Source of the DNA: Paractinoplanes ferrugineus
GTDB taxonomy: Bacteria > Actinomycetota > Actinomycetes > Mycobacteriales > Micromonosporaceae
Direction: 5' to 3'
NCBI RefSeq assembly: GCF_016862195.1
Contig: NZ_BOMM01000054.1
Location: 1 to 64,000 of the forward strand
Length of the DNA stretch: 64,000 nucleotides
The position numbers and the translations under genes are program-made. Position 1 is the first letter of the stretch. Each line of letters begins with the position of its first letter. The notes beneath the pieces are model-generated. The model saw nothing but the letters and a program-made list of their open reading frames with translations. It was not told the DNA's origin and searched no databases. Shown in pieces: positions 24,606 through 33,262 of the stretch.

Positions 24606-27404
24606 CTACAGGACCACGCTGACCAGACGCCCGACGACCACGATCACCTTCTTGGGCGTACGCCCCTCGACGACCTCGGCCACCGCGGCCAGCGCGGCCT
24701 CGCGTACCGAATCCTCGGAGGCGTCCGGTGCCACCGAGACCCGCCCCCGGACCTTGCCGTTGACCTGCACCGGGTAGGTGACCGACTCGGCCTTCAGCTG
24801 CTCCGGGTCGGCGACCGGGAAGGCCGTGTACGCCAGCGAGCCGCTGTGGCCCAGCTTGGCCCACAGCTCCTCGGCCAGGTGCGGCGCGAACGGGGCCGTC
24901 ATCAGCACCAGCGGCTCGATCGCCTCCCGCGACGCGACCGGCAGCGGGGTCAGCGCGTTCGTCAGCTCGATCAGCTTGGCGATCGCGGTGTTGAACCGCA
25001 GCTCGTCCATGTCCTCCCGGACCCCGGCGATGGTGCGGTGCAGGTGTTTGCGGGTCTTCTCGTCGACCGGCGAGTCGACCACCCGGACCGCGCCGCTCTC
25101 CTCGTCGACGACCAGGCGCCACACCCGCTGCAGGAAACGCTGCGAGCCGACCACGGCGCGGGTCTCCCACGGCCGCGAGACGTCCAGCGGTCCCATCGCC
25201 ATCTCGTACACCCGGAACGTGTCGGCGCCGTACTGCTCGCACATCTCGTCCGGGGTGACGACGTTCTTCAGCGACTTGCCCATCTTGCCGTACTCGCGGA
25301 CGACCCGTTCCTCGCCGTGGTACCACTGGCCGTCGCGCTCCACGACCTCCTCGGCGGGCACGATGACGCCGCGGGTGTCGCGGAACGCGTACGCCTGGAT
25401 GTAGCCCTGGTTGAACAGCTTGCGGAACGGCTCGAACGAGGAGACGTGACCCAGGTCGTACAGGACCTTGTGCCAGAACCGGGCGTACAGCAGGTGCAGC
25501 ACGGCGTGCTCGACGCCGCCGACGTACAGGTCGACGCCGCCGGAATCGCCGTCCTTCGCCGGGCCCATCCAGTAGGCCTCGTTCTCCGGGTCGACCAGTT
25601 TCGCGGTGTTACGGGGGTCCAGGTAGCGCAGCTCGTACCAGCAGGAGCCGGCCCACTGCGGCATCGTGTTGGTCTCCCGGGTGTACGACTTCCGGCCGTC
25701 TCCCAGGTCCAGCTCGACGTTCACCCAGTCCTTCTTGCGCGACAGCGGGGTCTCCGGTTCGCTGTCGGCGTCGTCCGGGTCGAAGGTGCGCGGCGAGAAG
25801 TCGTCGACCTCCGGCAGGACGACCGGCAGCATCGAGTCCGGCAGCGCGATCGGCAGGCCGGTCTCGTCGTAGACGATCGGGAACGGCTCACCCCAGTACC
25901 GCTGGCGGCTGAACAGCCAGTCGCGCAGCCGGTAGGTGGTGGCGCCCCGGCCGTGGCCGTGCTGCTCCAGCCAGGCGATCATCGCGGCCTTGGCCTCGGC
26001 GACCTCCTTGCCGTCCAGCCAGTCGCTGTTGATCGCCGGGCCGTCGCCGGTGAAGGCGCCCTCGAAACCGTCCGGGGCCCGCACCGTACGGATGATCGGC
26101 AGCTCGAAGACCTCGGCGAAGGCCCAGTCGCGTTCGTCCTGGGCGGGCACCGCCATGATCGCGCCGGTACCGTAGCCGGCCAGCACGTAGTCGGCGACGA
26201 AGACCGGGATGCGCGCGCCGTTCACCGGGTTGGTCGCGTACGCGCCGGTGAAGACGCCGGTCTTCACCTTCGACTCGGTGCGCTCCTCGTCGGTCTTCGC
26301 CGCGGCCTCCGTCCGATATGTCCGGACAGCGTCGGCGGGCGTGGCGGCGCCGGCCGTCCACACCGGCCTGGTGCCGTCCGGCCAGGCGTCCGGGACGATC
26401 CGGTCGACCAGCTCGTGCTCCGGCGCCAGCACCATGTAGGTCGCGCCGAACAGGGTGTCGGGCCGGGTGGTGAAGACGGTGATCCGCTCGTCGCCGACCG
26501 GGAAGTCGACGTGCGCGCCCCGGGAACGGCCGATCCAGTTGCGCTGCATCAGCTTGACCGGTTCCGGCCAGTCCAGGGTGTCCAGGTCCTCGATCAGCCG
26601 GTCGCCGTACGCGGTGATCCGCATCATCCACTGCTTCAGGCTGCGCTTGAAGACCGGATAGTTGCCGCGCTCGCTGCGCCCGTCCGGGGTGACCTCCTCG
26701 TTGGCCAGCACCGTGCCCAGGCCGGGGCACCAGTTGACCGGGGCCTCGCTCACGTAGGCCAGCCGGTGGTCGTCGATCAGGGCACGCCGCTCGACCGGCG
26801 ACATCTCGGCCCACGGCTTGACCGGCGTCGGCCGGGTGCCGGCCTCGAACTCGGCGACCAGCGCCGGGATCGGCCGGGCCTTGCGGATCTCCTCGTCGTA
26901 CCAGGAATCGAAGACCTGCAGGAAGATCCACTGCGTCCAGCGGTAGTACTCCGGGTCGGTGGTGGAGAACGAGCGCCGGTCGTCGTAGGCCAGGCCCAGG
27001 CGGGCCAGCTGCTTCTTGTACCGCTCGACGTTGGCGGCCGTCGTCACCGCCGGGTGGGTGCCGGTCTGCACCGCGTACTGCTCGGCGGGCAGGCCGAAGG
27101 CGTCGAAGCCCATCGGGTGCAGCACGTTGAAGCCGGCCATCCGCTTGTAGCGGGTGTAACTGTCGGTGCCGATGTACCCGAGCGGGTGACCGACGTGCAG
27201 ACCCGAACCCGACGGGTACGGGAACATGTCCTGCACGTGCAGCTTGGGCGCGCCGGCCCGGGGGTGCGCCGGGTCGGCCAGCTCGCCCGCCGGGTTGGGC
27301 GCGTGGAACGTCCCGTGCTCGGCCCACCACGCCTGCCAGCGCAGCTCGATCTCGTTGGCCAGCGCGGCCGTGTAACGGAAGCGCGGAGTCTCTTGCTCGC
27401 TCAT
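24606..27404 (-). CDS. leuS: leucyl-tRNA synthetase
   Basis: Class Ia aminoacyl-tRNA synthetase charging tRNA-Leu. The HIGH-type motif is in PSGSGLHVGHPLGYIGTD, the CP1 editing domain follows (the TTRPDTLFGATYMVLAPEH stretch), and the KMSKS loop reads YGKMGKSLKNVV. The anticodon-binding and C-terminal domains end in KKVIVVVGRLVSVVL. The length of 932 is typical. ATG 27404 (MSEQETPRF) is the chosen start; an in-frame ATG at 27413 is almost as good and neither has a strong ribosome site. The leader carries an intrinsic terminator and a small leucine-rich reading frame, so expression is probably under attenuation by leucine-tRNA charging. Confidence 0.96.
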   Translation of the reverse strand: MSEQETPRFRYTAALANEIELRWQAWWAEHGTFHAPNPAGELADPAHPRAGAPKLHVQDMFPYPSGSGLHVGHPLGYIGTDSYTRYKRMAGFNVLHPMGFDAFGLPAEQYAVQTGTHPAVTTAANVERYKKQLARLGLAYDDRRSFSTTDPEYYRWTQWIFLQVFDSWYDEEIRKARPIPALVAEFEAGTRPTPVKPWAEMSPVERRALIDDHRLAYVSEAPVNWCPGLGTVLANEEVTPDGRSERGNYPVFKRSLKQWMMRITAYGDRLIEDLDTLDWPEPVKLMQRNWIGRSRGAHVDFPVGDERITVFTTRPDTLFGATYMVLAPEHELVDRIVPDAWPDGTRPVWTAGAATPADAVRTYRTEAAAKTDEERTESKVKTGVFTGAYATNPVNGARIPVFVADYVLAGYGTGAIMAVPAQDERDWAFAEVFELPIIRTVRAPDGFEGAFTGDGPAINSDWLDGKEVAEAKAAMIAWLEQHGHGRGATTYRLRDWLFSRQRYWGEPFPIVYDETGLPIALPDSMLPVVLPEVDDFSPRTFDPDDADSEPETPLSRKKDWVNVELDLGDGRKSYTRETNTMPQWAGSCWYELRYLDPRNTAKLVDPENEAYWMGPAKDGDSGGVDLYVGGVEHAVLHLLYARFWHKVLYDLGHVSSFEPFRKLFNQGYIQAYAFRDTRGVIVPAEEVVERDGQWYHGEERVVREYGKMGKSLKNVVTPDEMCEQYGADTFRVYEMAMGPLDVSRPWETRAVVGSQRFLQRVWRLVVDEESGAVRVVDSPVDEKTRKHLHRTIAGVREDMDELRFNTAIAKLIELTNALTPLPVASREAIEPLVLMTAPFAPHLAEELWAKLGHSGSLAYTAFPVADPEQLKAESVTYPVQVNGKVRGRVSVAPDASEDSVREAALAAVAEVVEGRTPKKVIVVVGRLVSVVL

Positions 27405-27471
27405 GGTCGGCATCACAATCTCAACGGGGTCACTCGGTTTTTTCCCGTTGCGGGTCGGCTCAGATGGGCAC

Positions 27472-27498
27472 AAAAAAGCCCCTCACGCAGGAGGGGTT
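27472..27498 (-). terminator. intrinsic terminator in the leuS leader (attenuator)
   Basis: On the minus strand AACCCCTC, a 6-base loop, then GAGGGGC and six T form a classic intrinsic terminator 68 bases upstream of leuS. The stem is 6 G-C-rich pairs (27479-27484 with 27491-27496), extended by weaker pairs. Its place ahead of the gene it would stop implies attenuation. Confidence 0.87.
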
Positions 27499-27499
27499 C

Positions 27500-27559
27500 G
27501 CCGTGCTGTGCCCGGCTCGAAACGGCGTCGGGGCCTTCTAGAGGCAGGGGCAGCACGGC
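27500..27559 (-). promoter_or_regulatory. alternative stem of the leuS attenuator
   Basis: GCCGTGCTG (27551-27559 read on the minus strand), inside the leader reading frame just after its Leu codons, pairs perfectly over 9 bp with CAGCACGGC (27500-27508). The second arm ends 3 bases before the terminator hairpin. A GGCCCC stretch (27530-27535) could instead pair with the 3' arm of the terminator. Competing stems of this kind are the expected layout of ribosome-mediated attenuation. Confidence 0.7.
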
Positions 27560-27597
27560 CGGCTAAGAAGCAGGAACTGCCGGACCATGCCAAGCAT
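27538..27597 (-). CDS. putative leucine-rich leader peptide of leuS
   Basis: A 19-codon reading frame, MLGMVRQFLLLSRPCCPCL and a TAG stop, lies just upstream of the attenuator. It contains three Leu codons in a row (CTG CTT CTT); CTT is rare in this GC-rich genome, so slow decoding at low leucyl-tRNA is expected. The Leu run stops 6 bases before the stem formed by 27551-27559. There is no clear ribosome site. A -10-like TATCAT (27596-27601) ends 7 bases before the second ATG (27588), so a leaderless 16-codon peptide is a possibility. The function as attenuation leader is inference from layout. Confidence 0.68.
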   Translation of the reverse strand: MLGMVRQFLLLSRPCCPCL

Positions 27598-27598
27598 G

Positions 27599-27754
27599 AT
27601 ACCGGTCGCCGCGCAAGAGCGGCGACCGGTATCCGCGGAGCCGGCCGGCTCCGCGGGCGATTGCCTTTTGCTCCGATCAGATGACTCGCGGCTCCCAGCA
27701 CCCGCAAACCGCGCGGGCGAGGGAGCCGCGTGCCGTCCGACCGGCGGCAATCGC
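27599..27754 (-). other. cluster of nested inverted repeats in the protease 3' region
   Basis: Four perfect inverted repeats crowd into 156 bases between the metalloprotease gene and the leuS leader: 14-bp arms at 27599-27612 and 27619-27632, a 24-bp palindrome at 27633-27656, 10-bp arms at 27687-27696 and 27721-27730, and enclosing 9-bp arms at 27657-27665 and 27746-27754. The first is probably the terminator of the protease transcript. The rest could be a stable 3' RNA. Confidence 0.8.
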
Positions 27755-27760
27755 TGCTGC

Positions 27761-30637
27761 TTAGGCAGCGCCTCCGTAGACCGCGAGCTCGGTCGAGTCC
27801 TGGAAGACACAACCGGAGGCCGCGGGCGGCTGGCCGGCCGGGCAGAGCCCGGCGTTCTGGCCCTGCGTGGTGAGCATCGTGTAGCGGACGAAAGCGACCC
27901 CGGTACCGGTGCCGGCGTTCAGCGCGACCACGGTCGGCGTGACCGTCCCGTTCGGGAACGCGCCGGTGGCCGCCACCGTCCAGGTGGTGCCGTCGGCCGA
28001 CGTCTCCACCCGGAAGTTACCGGTCGAGGCGGTGGGGTCGTCGCCACAGGTGGCGGACGGGTTGATCACCAGCTGGCTGACGTCGACCTTGCCGGACAGC
28101 TTGACGATGGCGTACTGGCCACCGGCGGCGACGTCCGAGCCCCAGCCGGAGAGCTGCGACTGGTCGATCAGCTTGACCGGGCCGCACGCGTACGGCGTGT
28201 AGTCCGGGCCGCTGAAGCTGACGATCGAGGCGCCGCCGCTCGACGCCGCCCAGTCCTTGCGGACCGTCCAGTCCTTACGGACCGTGTGCGACGGGATCGA
28301 CAGCGTGGCGACCTGCTGGTCGTACCCGGCACCGCGGGCGAAGACCTTGGCGTACGTCCCCGGAATGATCCCGGAGATGGTGTACGTGCCGTCCGCGGCC
28401 GTGGTGGCCTCGAGGTCACCGGCGAAGCCGGAGGCGTGGCCGCCGAAGCCGACGGTGAGGCCGGAGACCGGGCCGCCCGTGTCGGTGTCGGTGACCTTGC
28501 CGGTGAGCGCGCCCTTCGGGGTGTTCGCCGACGGCGGCACCGAGAAGTCCTCGACCGGCTGGGCGTCGTTGCCGTCCAGGGCGGCGGCGAAGTAGCCCAT
28601 GCCGCGACCGGCGAACACCTTCCAGATGGTCTTGGCCAGCTTGCCGTCGTTGACCACCAGGTCGGCCGCGAGGATCGAGTTGCGCTGGTCCAGGAAGGAC
28701 GGGTTCTCCGGGGACAGCTCCATCGCCCGGGTCACCAGCGACTCGGCCTGCTTGCTGCCGATCGCCTTGCGCAGGTCCCACAGGGTCTGCGCCCAGATCT
28801 CGCCGTCGGCGTGCACCTCCGGGCCACCCCGGTAGATCCGGCCGAAGTCGCCGTAGGTGTAGCCGCCGGGGCCGCTGTTGGCGGTGCCGGGGCAGACCGT
28901 GGCGGGCGCGCCGACGGTGCAGTCGAGCGGTTCGCTGCGGATCGTGGTGCCGGCCGTGACGTACTTGCCGACCAGGACGTCGCCGATCGCCGCGGTGTCC
29001 TTCTCCAGACCCTCGTTGATCAGGTAGTCCATCGCGTACCAGTCGCTCCAGGCCTCGCCCATCGAGCCGGCCTGGACGTCGCCCAGCGTGGAGTTGCCGT
29101 TCGCGTCGACCACGAGCCGGTTGGACAGGCCGTGGGTGTACTCGTGGTAGACGATGTCCGACTCGTCGCCCGAGTTGCCCGCGATGAACAGGTCGTCCGG
29201 CAGGAAGAGGTACATCTGCATGACCGGCGGGGTGCCGTCGGGCGGGGTGTTCATGTTGGCGTTGTCGACGTGGTCGGCGTCGGGCAGACCGTCCGCGGTG
29301 TTCGCGCCGTCGTCCGACTGGCCCTGCACCGCGTCACCGTCGACGGCCTCGAAGTTGCCGGCCGTCCGGGTGAAGCCGATCGGCTTGGCGAGCAGGTGGT
29401 CGTGCCAGGTGCCCAGGAAGTCGTACATCTGGACCGCGTTCTGCTCGCGGTTGACCTGCCACGAGTTCGGCGTGTTCGGGTCCCACGAGCACTTGTACTG
29501 CGCCGAGCACTTGCCGCCGACGGTCGCCGAGAAATCGGTGAACGGGTAGGCGAAGCTCTTCTTCGCGGACGGCTTGACCTCTTCGGTGGGGTTCGCCACG
29601 TTGTCGTCGTTGACGTCCGAGTAGACGTGCGCGACGTTACCGGCGAGCCACGGCGAGTTGTTCGGCAGCCACTTGCTGAGGTCGACCTTCTTCTGCACGC
29701 CGCCCTTGGGCGCGCCCGGGTAGTTCGACCAGGCCAGGCCGGCGTCCGCGTCGACGGTGTTCTGCCGGTAGAGGATCTCGCCGCTGGCCGCGTCGACGAC
29801 GTGCACGTAGCCCTCGTCGACCGCGACCGTCTGCCAGGCCAGGCGGGGACCGCCGGCGGCCTGGAAGTAGACCAGCTTGGCGTTGCCGCCGTCGGAGAAC
29901 GTGGTCTTCTTGACGGCACCCGCCTCGGTCTTGGTGACCTTGGCGGCGGAGTTGCCGAACACGTCCTTGACCGCGGCCGCCCGCGCACCGGTCGCGGTGA
30001 TCTTCGCGGTGCCGGCCGCCGCCGGAACGGTCTGCAGCGGCGAACCGTCGACCTGGACGAGCCGGCCGTCCTTGGTGACGTGCGCCTTCAGTCCGTTGCC
30101 GAACACCGGGACGCCCCCGACGGTCTGCACGAAGCTGAGGTGGTGCGTGCCCTCGACGTCGACGTAGTCCTGGCGCAGGGTGAGGTTCGCGAGCGTCGTG
30201 GCGTCGAGGCCGAAGACGTCGGAGTGGGCGGCCAGGTAGTCGCGAGCGACCTTCTCGGGCTTCTGCTTGCTCTTGGCGGTCAGGAAACCGTCGAGCCGGG
30301 CGACGCGGCGCGGCGTCCCGGTGGACTTGTCCATGTCGACGATGCCCTGGATGCCGAGCGAGTCACGCAGCTTGCTCACCGCGGCGGTGGACGCCTGCGG
30401 AACGATCGAGCGGGCCAGTGCGGCGGTCGGCTGGGCGGCCGCGGCGGCGCCGAGGCTCTCCCGGCTGTCGTAGTCGGCGCGCCGCTGGTCCTTCTGCCGT
30501 CCGGTCGCCTCGGCGGCGCCCTTGCCCTGGTCCGGTGCCGCCTGGGCGGTGGCCGGCAGCAGGCCGGCGAGCAACAGCACGCCTGCGGTCGCCGCCCCTA
30601 CCCGCCGGGTCACGGACGGTACGGATAACGGTCTCAA
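27761..30637 (-). CDS. secreted M36 (fungalysin)-type metalloprotease
   Basis: Exported zinc endopeptidase of the M36/fungalysin type. The best start is TTG 30637, because AGAGGGG lies 6 bases upstream and it begins directly with a signal peptide (MRPLSVPSVTRR, hydrophobic core, cleavage near AQA-AP); GTG 30664 would add 9 residues. An FTP-like propeptide follows to about residue 220. The catalytic domain holds the zinc motif VYHEYTHGLSNR and the downstream GSMGEAWSDWYAMDY glutamate motif. After about residue 690 comes a carboxypeptidase-regulatory-like beta domain (ALTGKVTDTDTGGPVSGLTV). A C-terminal discoidin-like domain may bind a surface or polymer. The length of 958 is long for the family because of these tail domains. 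A short duplication (TVRKDWTVRKDW) joins the two tail domains. Confidence 0.9.
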   Translation of the reverse strand: MRPLSVPSVTRRVGAATAGVLLLAGLLPATAQAAPDQGKGAAEATGRQKDQRRADYDSRESLGAAAAAQPTAALARSIVPQASTAAVSKLRDSLGIQGIVDMDKSTGTPRRVARLDGFLTAKSKQKPEKVARDYLAAHSDVFGLDATTLANLTLRQDYVDVEGTHHLSFVQTVGGVPVFGNGLKAHVTKDGRLVQVDGSPLQTVPAAAGTAKITATGARAAAVKDVFGNSAAKVTKTEAGAVKKTTFSDGGNAKLVYFQAAGGPRLAWQTVAVDEGYVHVVDAASGEILYRQNTVDADAGLAWSNYPGAPKGGVQKKVDLSKWLPNNSPWLAGNVAHVYSDVNDDNVANPTEEVKPSAKKSFAYPFTDFSATVGGKCSAQYKCSWDPNTPNSWQVNREQNAVQMYDFLGTWHDHLLAKPIGFTRTAGNFEAVDGDAVQGQSDDGANTADGLPDADHVDNANMNTPPDGTPPVMQMYLFLPDDLFIAGNSGDESDIVYHEYTHGLSNRLVVDANGNSTLGDVQAGSMGEAWSDWYAMDYLINEGLEKDTAAIGDVLVGKYVTAGTTIRSEPLDCTVGAPATVCPGTANSGPGGYTYGDFGRIYRGGPEVHADGEIWAQTLWDLRKAIGSKQAESLVTRAMELSPENPSFLDQRNSILAADLVVNDGKLAKTIWKVFAGRGMGYFAAALDGNDAQPVEDFSVPPSANTPKGALTGKVTDTDTGGPVSGLTVGFGGHASGFAGDLEATTAADGTYTISGIIPGTYAKVFARGAGYDQQVATLSIPSHTVRKDWTVRKDWAASSGGASIVSFSGPDYTPYACGPVKLIDQSQLSGWGSDVAAGGQYAIVKLSGKVDVSQLVINPSATCGDDPTASTGNFRVETSADGTTWTVAATGAFPNGTVTPTVVALNAGTGTGVAFVRYTMLTTQGQNAGLCPAGQPPAASGCVFQDSTELAVYGGAA

Positions 30638-30911
30638 ATTCTGCCCCTCTCGGCCGGGCCGCACTGGTGCGGCCCGTCGAGGGCTGACTCTTCATGAAGA
30701 TCGGGAAATGTAACTAGGCCGATGTCTGATTCTTTACCCATCCGATATGCGTGTCCGGTTGACGATCATCGAACAAGGGCTGCCGACCGCCCTCGGCGGT
30801 TTGCTGTGATCGGGCTAACCTGTGGGGACGGGCGCGTGCTGCTCTCTCTTCAGCGGCACTTTCAGCGGCACCGCAGCCGCACCCGCGGCGAGAACGACTT
30901 GGAGGAGGCCC
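30638..30911. promoter_or_regulatory. divergent control region between protease and moxR operon
   Basis: This 274-bp gap lies between two divergent transcription units and must hold their promoters. A TTGACG at 30758-30763 on the plus strand is -35-like but I find no good -10 at 16-18 bases. No operator repeats are evident. GGAGGAGG at 30901-30908 is the ribosome site of the plus-strand ATPase. Confidence 0.5.
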
Positions 30912-31961
<1,050 letters not shown>

Positions 31962-31963
31962 TC

Positions 31964-33262
31964 ATGCGAGAGGCCCTGCGGGGACTCACCACGCGCGGCC
32001 GATCCTTCCTCGCCGCGGCGGCCGCGGCGGGCATCTCGGCGATCGTCCTGGGCGAGCGCGACCTGCTGCGGGTGGCGGTGCTGCTGGCGGCCCTGCCGCT
32101 GCTCGCCGCGGCGTACGTCGGGCGCAGCCGCTACAAGCTGGCCTGCACCCGCTCGCTCGAGCCCGGCCGCGCCCCGGTCGGGTCCAGCGCCCGGGTCGTC
32201 CTGCGCCTGCAGAACATGTCCCGGCTGCCCACCGGCACCCTGCTGCTCGAGGACAAGCTGCCGTACGCGCTGGGCAGCCGCCCCCGCGTCGTCCTGGAAC
32301 GGCTCGGCGCCCACCAGGCCAGCTCCGTCGCCTACACGGTGCGGGCCGACGTGCGGGGCCGCTACCCGATCGGCCCGCTGGTGATCCGGCTGACCGACCC
32401 GTTCGGCCTGTGCGAGCTGACCCGCTCCTTCCCGAGCGTCGACCGGCTCACCGTCATCCCGCAGGTGGTCGCGCTGCCCACGGTGCGCCTCGCGGGTGAG
32501 TACGCCGGAACCGGCGACAGCCGCGCCCGCTCGGTCGCGGTGCACGGCGAGGACGACGCGGCGACCCGCGAGTACCGCCGCGGCGACGACCTGCGCCGGG
32601 TGCACTGGCGCTCGACGGCCCGCACCGGTGAGCTGATGGTGCGCCGCGAGGAGCAGCCCTGGGAGAGCCGGGCCACCGTGGTGCTCGACACCCGGGTCTA
32701 CGCCCACCGCGGCGAGGGCCCGACGGCCAGCTTCGAGTGGGCGGTGTCGGCCACCGCCAGCATCGCCATGCACCTGCGGCACGCCGGTTACAAGTTGCGC
32801 CTGGTCACCGGCTCCGGCATCGACATCGACGCCGCCGAGACCGCCGGTGAGGGCGCCATCCTCGACACCCTCGCCGACGTCAAGCTCTCCCAGAGCGGCG
32901 ACATCTCGGTGCTCGTCGAGCAGGTCCGCCGCCGCTCCGACGGCGGCCTGGTCATCGGCATCTTCGGCGCGCTGACCGTGGCCGAGGCCGAGCTGCTGAC
33001 CGGTCTGCGGGGCAACGGCGCCACCTGCATCGGCTTCGCCATCGACAGCACCACCTGGGTGGCGATGGCACCCGGCGAGCGACAGGAGTCCGACCGCGAG
33101 CACGCGGCCGCGGCCCTTGCCCTGGTGCACGCCGGCTGGCGGTCGGTGCCGGTCACGCACGGCTCGACCCTGCCCGACCTGTGGCCGGCCGCGGCCCGCG
33201 GATCCAGCGGGTTCGCCTGGCGGGCCGCCATGGCCGAGACCGTCGGCGGGGTGATCCGATGA
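31964..33262 (+). CDS. DUF58 membrane protein
   Basis: Protein of 432 residues with two membrane segments near the N-terminus (about residues 14-55), an Ig-like region, and the DUF58 signature EYRRGDDLRRVHWRSTARTG near residue 205, followed by a vWA-like domain without an obvious complete metal site. DUF58 proteins are partners of MoxR ATPases; their mechanism is not settled. It starts 2 bases after the ATPase stop, and its stop overlaps the next start (ATGA), so all three proteins are probably made in fixed ratio. Confidence 0.9.
   Translation: MREALRGLTTRGRSFLAAAAAAGISAIVLGERDLLRVAVLLAALPLLAAAYVGRSRYKLACTRSLEPGRAPVGSSARVVLRLQNMSRLPTGTLLLEDKLPYALGSRPRVVLERLGAHQASSVAYTVRADVRGRYPIGPLVIRLTDPFGLCELTRSFPSVDRLTVIPQVVALPTVRLAGEYAGTGDSRARSVAVHGEDDAATREYRRGDDLRRVHWRSTARTGELMVRREEQPWESRATVVLDTRVYAHRGEGPTASFEWAVSATASIAMHLRHAGYKLRLVTGSGIDIDAAETAGEGAILDTLADVKLSQSGDISVLVEQVRRRSDGGLVIGIFGALTVAEAELLTGLRGNGATCIGFAIDSTTWVAMAPGERQESDREHAAAALALVHAGWRSVPVTHGSTLPDLWPAAARGSSGFAWRAAMAETVGGVIR

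Noticed and set aside
27422..27450. Hairpin CAACGGG/CCCGTTG just upstream of leuS as a terminator.
   Set aside because: In the leuS direction the A-run lies inside the loop and no U-run follows, so it does not look like a stop signal. It may affect translation start.
27405..27600. T-box riboswitch upstream of leuS.
   Set aside because: The conserved T-box bulge (TGGNACCGCG-like) is absent. The tandem Leu codons and competing stems fit peptide attenuation better.
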